Below are positions 7,801 through 12,976 of a stretch of DNA of 12,976 nucleotides, one piece after another. Numbering within the stretch: position 1 is the stretch's first letter; every line of letters starts with the position of its first letter. The notes under the pieces were generated by a model. It worked only from the letters and a program-made list of their open reading frames with translations. It did no database searches and was not told where the DNA came from. The position numbers were made by a program, and so were the translations under genes. Origin of the DNA: Eubacterium sp. (GTDB lineage Bacteria > Bacillota > Clostridia > Oscillospirales > Acutalibacteraceae); assembly GCA_024696725.1 (NCBI GenBank), contig JAILGO010000149.1:1-12976 (forward strand), given 5' to 3'.

Positions 7801-9827
7801 TATGTAACAACGGGAACAGGCTTGATTTCGTTTCCCGTACAGAAGTATTCGTCGAAGGGTTCAACCGCCGCGTTGGTAATTGATTTCTGGCTTATCTGTC
7901 CGTTAATCCAGGTATTTCTTTTATTCAGCCACTGTGTAAGCGAGCTCGTTACGCTTGAAGCGCTGTAATCGTCGATACTGTGTCTTATACTGTTCATCTT
8001 GCCCGACTTTTCAATCGTAGCGGCGTACTCTGCTACGGAGCGAAGCTTTCCGCTTTCGTCAACAGCGTTTCCTAAAAGAATCTGGGTAGCGGGCTGAATA
8101 GTGGTAAACCAGTATTTTTCAACCATCGGCCAGAAGTCCGTGCAGTTATTTGCAAGCGCGCCGAAGAAGGTACGGCACATCTTTGAACCTGCGGAATACG
8201 TGGTCAAGCCGTCGGACGGCTTCCAGCGGTAAATCGCCATATTCTTAACGTACCAGGTCTGAGCGTTTGAACAGCTGTATCCCCAGCGGGACTGAGAGCC
8301 GTTATAATACCAAGCGTGGTCCATATCCCAGATAGGACCTGCGTAAATCATACCGTCTACGCTGTCACTGTCCTTAAAGAAATAGTTAGAGGTAGTAGAC
8401 GCGTCAAGGTTCTGATAGTATTCCTGTACCCAGTAGAAGAGAACCGCGGACTTTGCGTCAAGCAGTTCGGTCCACTTCTTGCCCTGATATTTCGCCGCGG
8501 GAGCGGGATTCGTTTTTGAAATAGTGGTAAGGAGCGGTCTGAACGAGGTGGTTACCGATTTATTCGGTACGACACCGTTATTATATACCGCGCCGCCGAG
8601 AGCATAGAGTAAATCGTAGCAGTAATTACACATATCGGTTGATATGTAATCGCAGCTCTTTATAGTCCAGCCCTGGCCGTTATATGCGGAGAAGCCCGCG
8701 TTTTCCTTATACCAGCGGTTCGAGATTTCAAGCTCGAATACGTAGCCGCCCGTAACGTCCGACGGACTTGTAAGACTTGACGAATATTTTTTCGCGCCGA
8801 CGTCGCCGCTCGCGCTTTCGCTTACTGAGGTCGTGCTCGTTCCCGTTAAGTCTTTCGGAGTAACGAGTCCCGTCGTTGGGTCGACCGTACCGTTAGCAAG
8901 CTCAAGATTTTCGTAAGCGTCGGTAATATTAATTCTGTTTGATTTAATCTGTACCTTCTCGGCAAGCTGATAGCTGCCGAAATACTGCTGATTGACATAG
9001 AGGTCAACCGGCTTCGTATGTACCTGATACGGAACGCCGACGTAATCGGCAAAGTCGTATATAATCTGGTCCTTTAAAAGAGAGGGGTCGGTACCGTCGT
9101 CGTTAGCGATTAAGCACCACTTTTTAGCCTTTGGCATACCCTGAAGGCTTGCGGATTCGGCAAGCTTGATATTATAAGGCTTCTTACCCGTTACGTCCCA
9201 CGTTGCGTTACCGCGTCCGTTCATTTTTGCAAGTTCGCCGTCGTAATCGACCGTTCCGTCGGGCTTCGTAACGAGAATCGTACCGTGGTCGTAGTTGCTC
9301 TGATTCGAGTTAATCGAGCTTATAGAGCCCGACGAGGTGTCGATATAGATTGCGCCTACCTCGCCCGACTTCATAGCGTTAACGCTGTAGCTCGTTCCGC
9401 CTATAGTAAAGGTATAGCCCTGAGACACGCCGCCTGCGTTAATAGCGGAAAGCGCGTTAGTCGGCTCGCCGCTTGTAAGGGTTGTATCGTCGATTTTTAC
9501 GGTCGTACCCGAGGGGAACCAGAACTTAAGATTATTACAGTCGGCGTTAGACGGAAGGAAAAGATAGTAGTTGCTTCCGCTTGAAGTCCTTTTATGAATA
9601 CCTACGGCGCCTGCCATAGTGGTTTTGTTGCCTGATTTAAACGCGGCAACGTCCTCCTGAGTCAGAACGTTTTCGGGGTCCGCCCAGACGTTTAAGAGCG
9701 AGCTCTCGAGGCTCTGGGCATCGGGCGCGCCCGAAGCGTATGCAACAAACGGTACCGCGCAGAGCGTGGCAGCGAGTATTGCAAGCGCTGAGATTACGGC
9801 TATTATTCTTTTAACTGACTTTTTCAT
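4653..9827 (-). CDS. Giant secreted CotH-kinase protein with Ig-like repeats and a half dockerin
   Basis: This 1724-residue protein begins with a Sec signal peptide (residues 1 to about 31, ending near AYA). Residues about 180-650 form a CotH kinase domain, the atypical kinase fold of spore coat protein H. Conserved blocks are NGRGNATW (203-210) and KKPYNIK (215-221), then DPSLLKDQIIYD, FGSYQLAEKV (E290, K291) and GPIWDMDHAW (D501, D503). Next come two Ig-like domains (about 656-815), three copies of a beta module (about 816-1030, 1118-1297 and 1397-1590) and a chitobiase-type FN3-like segment (about 1045-1110). The C-terminus has one dockerin calcium loop (DFNSDGVINAKD, 1679-1690). The ATG follows AGGGGA, and the gap to the upstream lipoprotein gene is 9 nt, so the genes are co-transcribed. 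It probably phosphorylates or binds partners at the cell surface; the substrate is unknown. Confidence 0.92.
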   Translation of the reverse strand: MKKSVKRIIAVISALAILAATLCAVPFVAYASGAPDAQSLESSLLNVWADPENVLTQEDVAAFKSGNKTTMAGAVGIHKRTSSGSNYYLFLPSNADCNNLKFWFPSGTTVKIDDTTLTSGEPTNALSAINAGGVSQGYTFTIGGTSYSVNAMKSGEVGAIYIDTSSGSISSINSNQSNYDHGTILVTKPDGTVDYDGELAKMNGRGNATWDVTGKKPYNIKLAESASLQGMPKAKKWCLIANDDGTDPSLLKDQIIYDFADYVGVPYQVHTKPVDLYVNQQYFGSYQLAEKVQIKSNRINITDAYENLELANGTVDPTTGLVTPKDLTGTSTTSVSESASGDVGAKKYSSSLTSPSDVTGGYVFELEISNRWYKENAGFSAYNGQGWTIKSCDYISTDMCNYCYDLLYALGGAVYNNGVVPNKSVTTSFRPLLTTISKTNPAPAAKYQGKKWTELLDAKSAVLFYWVQEYYQNLDASTTSNYFFKDSDSVDGMIYAGPIWDMDHAWYYNGSQSRWGYSCSNAQTWYVKNMAIYRWKPSDGLTTYSAGSKMCRTFFGALANNCTDFWPMVEKYWFTTIQPATQILLGNAVDESGKLRSVAEYAATIEKSGKMNSIRHSIDDYSASSVTSSLTQWLNKRNTWINGQISQKSITNAAVEPFDEYFCTGNEIKPVPVVTYNGIALEEGVDYELSYANNIAVGYDAEVILTGKGMFTGTASFPFTISKGTLSGGSVSIYDGAYSGDVLTAEVTNASGETVNNFITYQWYSDGTAISGATGPTYTVSDDDRGTALTVVAKGDGTNMSYAQITSNPCTVYDGVRPTGYSRSIAQWNYDYTAAPEALVNADASGTGYYYMATGGEKADTAELRASVNASTSAKIKWSGTADLYGGQIGTNETDQVPVMGTSKTDGLAWGQYPYFETSVSTKGYEDIKFSAYLGGTKKAPRSWLLQYSLDGVNFTSVENTEYIITDNKTMIKVFNEVQLPAECEDKTRVYIRMTVCEDAAINGINVIVNQTSGDAAVNNIEVTGVSKSVITSLDAPTVSTDSKLADTSTVFSSNSVSVKDNNGGADVYFSVDGSTPQLYTEAFNPFDSTNVSGDTKTVTAYAQFGEIVSDVTTLTLTYGGADINSFSYETYPQNETNATVFSTGGIYGESGKMTAYTDGVSQYVPLWNEKNGAFAISPDDGALWSADSGYTFDISTAGFENVKLTCKAYTTSSGPKSLSLQYSLDGSTWNTVISNSALPTELGDYMTLAALPGACDNQKQVLIRLVTTENQTNAGETLHNNLSKGNLYINDITISGDENGELKMPYTNKSTSYFGTGTIKYVSPDGEPMQYIVTDTNNNIIVSGSYPDTGISISTAAAFNSKSPGPYNVSVWAGDIEDSDRSEINTKQYYYKGETVTQFKYSDKKPFESYVSASGFSASNTGGTNAGTLSMCPNGVTTATLSYTETYGVKVSWAADNIFTATKNLDVPAGNGYWLIDTSSLGYTDLTLNLEQLSSNKGPRDWAVAYSTNGSSYTYVASSNARAISNDAADTTVETFNNLPLPSACDNQAHLYIKVFINGGETVEGDELDDPLEVTKGNTGINAIELSGVPMPSDYTLTVNTVMLEDPDVDSGSYAVDTAVTVNGEEYETENGTLTVTVSDGETVTIVANSGMTFERTLSFTADSVNAASVTIPVVAIDFNSDGVINAKDYAIILKEKSDDLQLYKTVFQNFMNVKENNFVYAH
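5055..7382 (-). repeat. Three diverged copies of a beta-rich module inside the CotH protein
   Basis: The copies lie at about 5055-5640, 5940-6476 and 6760-7382. Each has the pattern W/L-x-x-x-YS-[LT]-[DN]-G, then a conserved LP-x-[AE]-C-[DE]-[DN] and a closing [VI]NxI-x-[IVL]-[ST]-G strand. A near-identical 26-nt stretch (25 of 26) at 5181-5206 and 6051-6076 supports duplication of the module rather than convergence. The fold is unknown to me but resembles an F5/8-type or carbohydrate-binding jelly roll. Confidence 0.75.
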
Positions 9828-9836
9828 AATTATCCC

Positions 9837-11402
9837 CTATCTGTTATTAGTGGATTCGATGTCTATTACTGCCGCGCTGCCCTTCCATGCGGTCTTTGCC
9901 TTTTTACCGTTGGCAGTAGCTTCATATTCCTTATTCTTCGTTATTCCCGAGGAGGAATAAAGGAATTTTGTACATTTATTCGAGGACTTTTTAACGCCCT
10001 TTATTTCAATTATCGCAGGGACCTTACTTTCAAGCGCCGCGGCTTCCGTTCCCCTGCTCGGTTTAACAATCTTACAGGTTATGCTCGGCTGCTTTGAGGC
10101 GCTTCCCTGAACTGTTGTAATCCTTTTACCCTCGCCTCTTACGGTACCGCCGTTAATTGCGAAGGTATCCGCAGCGGTACGAACGCAGCCCTTCGGCGCA
10201 CCGATTTCGGTATTGTTAATTCTTCTTACTTTAAAGCACGCCTTTTCAAGAGCGGTACAGGTTATAGTTCCGCCGTTGATTACTATCGCGTCGTCGGCGT
10301 CGATAGCGTCGCAGGCTGAGGAGGTGAGGCTCGCCGAGCCGCTTTCCGCTATAAATTCGTCGCATCTTAAGGCGTCGCCGTTCGTCTTTGCGTAGAGGCT
10401 TCCGCTTTCAAGCGTTACCTTACTGTATGAGAAGATTCCTCTTGCGGAGCCGGTAGCAGAAGCCATCGTTGAGGTATTCTCGTTCTGCGCAGTAGTAAGA
10501 TTAAGACTGAGGTTTCTTATCTTAATACTCTTAGTTGAGCAGATACAGTTGTTAGCGGCTTTAATGCTTGCAAAGGTTGCGGAGCCGTGACCTTTAATCG
10601 TAAGCTTTGATTCGTTATAGAGAACGCCGGTTACGCTGTTTGCGCTCGTCTGGAAATAGCTTTTCGTTCCCTCGGGGAAGGAGAGCTGAACGTTCGGCGC
10701 AAGGTCGTTATCCGAAATATCCTTAATCTCGTCCGACGCGGTTTCGCTTTCGGTTTCAAGGAAGGAACGGCTCGTAGTAATGCTTTTATCTATAAGCTCA
10801 ATAATACTTCTCGAATTATTCGTTATCTTAACGTTCTCAAAGCGGAGCTCCGCCTTTTCGGAATTTTTAAGCTTTACGATAATCTTTCCGTGCCAGTCGT
10901 CCGTAGTGCTTGTAATCCTGTAGTCGCCGGGCTTTTCAATAAGCACCTCGCCGGTCGAGAGCATAACGTTCGGCGACGAGCATTTAGCTTTTCTGTTTTT
11001 CTGAAGCACTATATCGATATAAGTAATCTCGGGCTCGGTAGTCGTAGTAGTCGTATTATTCTTTTTCTTCTTATTTTTCTTTTTATTATTTCCCGTTTGC
11101 TTATTCGGAGCGCTCGTGCTTTCAAGCTTGACCGAAGAAGCCGAGGTCGAAGGAGCGGTAGTCGTTTCGCCGGTAACCGAGGTAACGTCGGTTGAAGCCT
11201 CACTTGCCGCTTCGGTTACTATTTCGGTCACAGCCGAGCCGTCGGGCGTTGTTACCGCAGAGCCGTCGGTATTGGTTACAACCTCGATTGTGGTCGTTCC
11301 CGTCTCCTCAGTGTTACCCGAAGGCACGGCGCTGCAAGCCGAGAACGTACATACAAGCAGAGCGCCGCAAAGCAAAACGGAAATTAGCTTTTTATTTATC
11401 AT
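9837..11402 (-). CDS. Cthe_2159-like carbohydrate-binding beta-helix lipoprotein
   Basis: This 521-residue protein has a lipoprotein signal (LISVLLCGALLVCTFSAC, Cys at about 23). A Thr/Ser-rich linker with a Lys/Asn tract follows (about 30-125). The rest is a repetitive domain (about 128-515) with short strand-turn repeats such as LTIKGHGSATF, VTLESGSLYAKTNGDALRC and D365-AIDADD followed by IVINGGTIT. These match the Cthe_2159 family (formerly DUF4353), a parallel beta-helix whose founder from Clostridium thermocellum binds cellulose and polygalacturonate. There is no sign of lyase catalysis. It is probably tethered to the membrane with the binding domain extended into the wall. The start has AGGTGA 5 nt upstream. 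The gap to the DUF4956 gene is 15 nt and to the CotH gene 9 nt, so it belongs to the operon. Confidence 0.85.
   Translation of the reverse strand: MINKKLISVLLCGALLVCTFSACSAVPSGNTEETGTTTIEVVTNTDGSAVTTPDGSAVTEIVTEAASEASTDVTSVTGETTTAPSTSASSVKLESTSAPNKQTGNNKKKNKKKKNNTTTTTTEPEITYIDIVLQKNRKAKCSSPNVMLSTGEVLIEKPGDYRITSTTDDWHGKIIVKLKNSEKAELRFENVKITNNSRSIIELIDKSITTSRSFLETESETASDEIKDISDNDLAPNVQLSFPEGTKSYFQTSANSVTGVLYNESKLTIKGHGSATFASIKAANNCICSTKSIKIRNLSLNLTTAQNENTSTMASATGSARGIFSYSKVTLESGSLYAKTNGDALRCDEFIAESGSASLTSSACDAIDADDAIVINGGTITCTALEKACFKVRRINNTEIGAPKGCVRTAADTFAINGGTVRGEGKRITTVQGSASKQPSITCKIVKPSRGTEAAALESKVPAIIEIKGVKKSSNKCTKFLYSSSGITKNKEYEATANGKKAKTAWKGSAAVIDIESTNNR
11030..11325 (-). other. Low-complexity Thr/acidic linker with a lysine-rich tract
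   Basis: Residues about 27-125 of the beta-helix lipoprotein are almost only T, S, A, E, V, K and N. They include a short tandem repeat (DGSAVTTPDGSAVTE) and the cationic tract NNKKKNKKKKNNT (105-117), followed by a run of threonines. The tract sits where the protein leaves the membrane and may act as a wall-spanning spacer or a binding site for polyanions. Confidence 0.7.
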
Positions 11403-11417
11403 ATTTTCACCTGTGGT

Positions 11418-12119
11418 TTACTGGAAGTGGAAGGAACGGTTAGTCGTTTCGGTAGAAAGCTGAATCTTAAGGTTACCGTTAAGAACTCTCAGGTCGTCAA
11501 TCATTTTACGGATTTCGGAGGGGTCATTCATTGTAACGTCGAAGGTTATTTCAAAGAGTGCGCCGAAGTCAACGCTCTTAACGCGCTTCATTTCAAAACG
11601 CTTAGTGTACTTTTTAAGCGTTTCGTCGAAAGCGCCCGCATAGTTAAGCGTTTCGGGAACCGTGATTTTAAGCTCAAAGCGGTTTCTGTCTCTTCCCGCG
11701 AAGTTTGTGAAGTGAAGCACGAGGATAATTACGCCGAGAACTACTACCGCAATAATCGCGTAAATCCAGTAGCCGAGTCCGCAGGTAAGTCCCATAGCAA
11801 CGCTGAGAAATACGAAGGCAATATCCTTCGGGTCGCCGGGCGCGCTACGGAAACGAACGAGCGCGAACGCACCCGCGAGTGAAAACGCGGTAGCGACGTT
11901 ATTTCCGATTACAAGGATTACCATACCTACGATAGGCGCAAGCAGGATAAGCGAAACGCAGAACGCCTGGGAATAGCCTTCCTTTTTATGAGTAAGTAAA
12001 TAAATAAGGCTGATAAAAAAGCCGATTGCCGAGGCTGATACAAGAACCGTGAGAACGCTTTTCCAGTCAAGGTTAGTCGCCCAGTCTCCGCTCGTTACAT
12101 TATATAAGAAATCCTCCAT
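11418..12119 (-). CDS. DUF4956 family membrane protein
   Basis: This 233-residue protein has an N-terminal membrane half and a cytosolic tail. Helices are at about 22-43, 53-71, 74-88, 100-116 and 118-136. The signature of the family is the block ALVRFRSAPGDPKDI (86-100) followed by VFLSVAMGLTCGLG; the Arg/Pro/Asp loop is the most conserved part. Residues 140-233 look like an alpha/beta domain (FELKITVP; ALFEITFDV; IRKMIDDLRVLNG). The molecular function is unknown. Members of this family commonly sit beside VTC-domain genes, as here, so it is a candidate membrane partner or polymer channel for the VTC enzyme. The start has AGGAGG that overlaps the VTC stop codon, and the gap is 11 nt, which implies translational coupling. 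Confidence 0.88.
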   Translation of the reverse strand: MEDFLYNVTSGDWATNLDWKSVLTVLVSASAIGFFISLIYLLTHKKEGYSQAFCVSLILLAPIVGMVILVIGNNVATAFSLAGAFALVRFRSAPGDPKDIAFVFLSVAMGLTCGLGYWIYAIIAVVVLGVIILVLHFTNFAGRDRNRFELKITVPETLNYAGAFDETLKKYTKRFEMKRVKSVDFGALFEITFDVTMNDPSEIRKMIDDLRVLNGNLKIQLSTETTNRSFHFQ

Positions 12120-12130
12120 TATTAATCCTC

Positions 12131-12910
12131 CTAATCTTCAAAGAAGTCGAAATCTATCTGTTTACCGTTTTTATCGGTTAAATAATAATTAAGCTTTCCG
12201 TCCTGGCTGTCACGTTTATAACGCACGCCGTATTTTGAAAAGCCGCGGCTGTAGAGCTTATTTTCGCTCAGTATCGCCGTCATCCACAGCGGCATAGCGC
12301 CGAGAATTTTTATCTCCATAATATACATATCGTCGGGAAGCAGCAGCTCGTCCTCGTCGCTTTCGCCGAAAACGAAATTACTTCGCCGCGTACGCACGTT
12401 ACGGTCAAAGGTCATACGAAAATTTTTATCCTCCTTACCGAAGAGGGCAAGCCGGTCGTACTGAACGTAAAGCGCGGGCTGCACCTTATTCATTTTAAGG
12501 AAATAGGCAAGCTCCTTAGCCACCTGGCCCGAAAGGTAATTTTTCGTTTCGGGTAAAACTCCGTCATTAACGAAGGGTTCAATCTCACGAAGCTTTATTT
12601 TAATCCGCCGTTTATTACCGACCTTTTCGCTTTTTTTCTTAAGCTCCATAAACACGGTATCCTCGGGGTCGGTCACGGGATAGTAGGAGCGTATTCTCAT
12701 TTTTTCCTTATAAGTAAGTCCCTGAGAGTTAGAGCGGATTACGTCGTGATTTACCGTATCATAATAAATACTGTATATCCGGTATTCCTTACCGCCTATA
12801 CAGTACTCGTCAAGCTCCATACGCTCGAGAAGCAGCGGCAAAATCTTATCAAGCTGTTCCTTTGTAATAAGATACTTTTTTTCGTATCGTTTAAAGGTTG
12901 AAATCGCCGT
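12131..12910 (-). CDS. VTC-domain polyphosphate polymerase-like protein, apparent ACG start
   Basis: This is a cytosolic tunnel-fold (TTM superfamily) protein of 259 residues from the chosen start, related to the catalytic domain of yeast Vtc4, which makes polyphosphate from ATP. The basic and acidic residues that line the tunnel are present: FKRYEKKY (6-13), KMRIRSYY (R72, R74), FMELKKK (E89), MTFDRNVR (D169, R170, R173), MEIKI (E199, K201) and FSKYG (K226). There is no SPX domain or membrane helix, so membrane association would come from DUF4956. The start is odd. GGGGAGGTGG (12924-12915) lies 7 nt before ACG (12910), and reading from there gives MAISTFKRYEKKY, the usual N-terminus of the family. 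The frame also stays open to an ATG at 12970, which would add 20 residues, but no ribosome site for it is visible. First gene of the operon as seen here. Confidence 0.85.
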   Translation of the reverse strand, partial: TAISTFKRYEKKYLITKEQLDKILPLLLERMELDEYCIGGKEYRIYSIYYDTVNHDVIRSNSQGLTYKEKMRIRSYYPVTDPEDTVFMELKKKSEKVGNKRRIKIKLREIEPFVNDGVLPETKNYLSGQVAKELAYFLKMNKVQPALYVQYDRLALFGKEDKNFRMTFDRNVRTRRSNFVFGESDEDELLLPDDMYIMEIKILGAMPLWMTAILSENKLYSRGFSKYGVRYKRDSQDGKLNYYLTDKNGKQIDFDFFED

Positions 12911-12914
12911 ATAA

Positions 12915-12924
12915 CCACCTCCCC
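12915..12924 (-). promoter_or_regulatory. Strong Shine-Dalgarno sequence facing an ACG codon
   Basis: GGGGAGGTGG on the minus strand places GGAGG (12922-12918) exactly 7 nt before ACG at 12910-12908. An out-of-frame ATG at about 12945 and the in-frame ATG at 12970 both lie upstream of this site, so neither can use it. Confidence 0.75.
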
Positions 12925-12976
12925 GAGAAAGCAAGCTTCCATAACAGTCTATTATTAATAAATTATTCATAATTAT

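Noticed and set aside
11053..11092. Purine-rich A/G run on the minus strand as a possible sequencing slip or simple repeat
   Set aside because: It encodes an in-frame Lys/Asn tract with mixed codons (AAA, AAG, AAT) between matching linker segments, so the frame is intact.
11427..11882. A 151-codon plus-strand open frame opposite the DUF4956 gene
   Set aside because: The minus-strand gene has a clear family signature, membrane helices and a ribosome site; the plus-strand frame has none.

Overview
The window looks like a chromosome segment from an anaerobic, plant-fibre-degrading Firmicute of the Ruminococcus/Oscillospiraceae type. The clues are a T-box leader, GGAGG-type ribosome binding sites, a lipoprotein alpha-L-arabinofuranosidase, a dockerin-like C-terminus on a giant secreted protein, and a VTC/DUF4956/Cthe_2159/CotH gene set that I associate with gut and rumen clostridia. 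This assignment is inference from gene content; no rRNA or other phylogenetic marker is present.

Layout. Positions 1-953 (minus) hold the 5' part of a gene for an isopropylmalate synthase-like protein. It sits behind a complete T-box leader (about 988-1253) with its own consensus promoter. The protein has the family scaffold but appears to lack the usual metal and catalytic residues. Diverging from it, 1375-4089 (plus) encodes a lipoprotein GH51 arabinofuranosidase. That gene ends in a 28-nt perfect palindrome that also forms the end of a convergent gene for a small four-helix membrane protein (4086-4607, minus).

Positions 4653-12910 (minus) form a tight four-gene operon. In transcription order it encodes a VTC-domain polyphosphate polymerase-like protein, a DUF4956 membrane protein, a Cthe_2159-like beta-helix carbohydrate-binding lipoprotein, and a 1724-residue secreted CotH-kinase protein. 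The CotH protein carries Ig-like domains, three copies of a beta-rich module and half a dockerin. Intergenic gaps are 9-15 nt, and a rho-independent terminator follows the CotH gene. The VTC gene has a near-ideal Shine-Dalgarno sequence placed in front of an ACG codon instead of ATG.

How the genes may work together (inference). VTC and CotH are both phosphate-transfer families. VTC makes polyphosphate from ATP, and CotH-type proteins are atypical kinases that phosphorylate secreted proteins. The DUF4956 protein could couple the cytosolic VTC domain to the membrane. The two exported proteins would then act at the cell surface, one binding polysaccharide and one acting as a kinase tethered by its C-terminus. 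The operon may therefore be a cell-surface phosphorylation or polyphosphate module tied to plant cell-wall attachment. GH51 next door fits the same fibre-degrading lifestyle but is transcribed separately.
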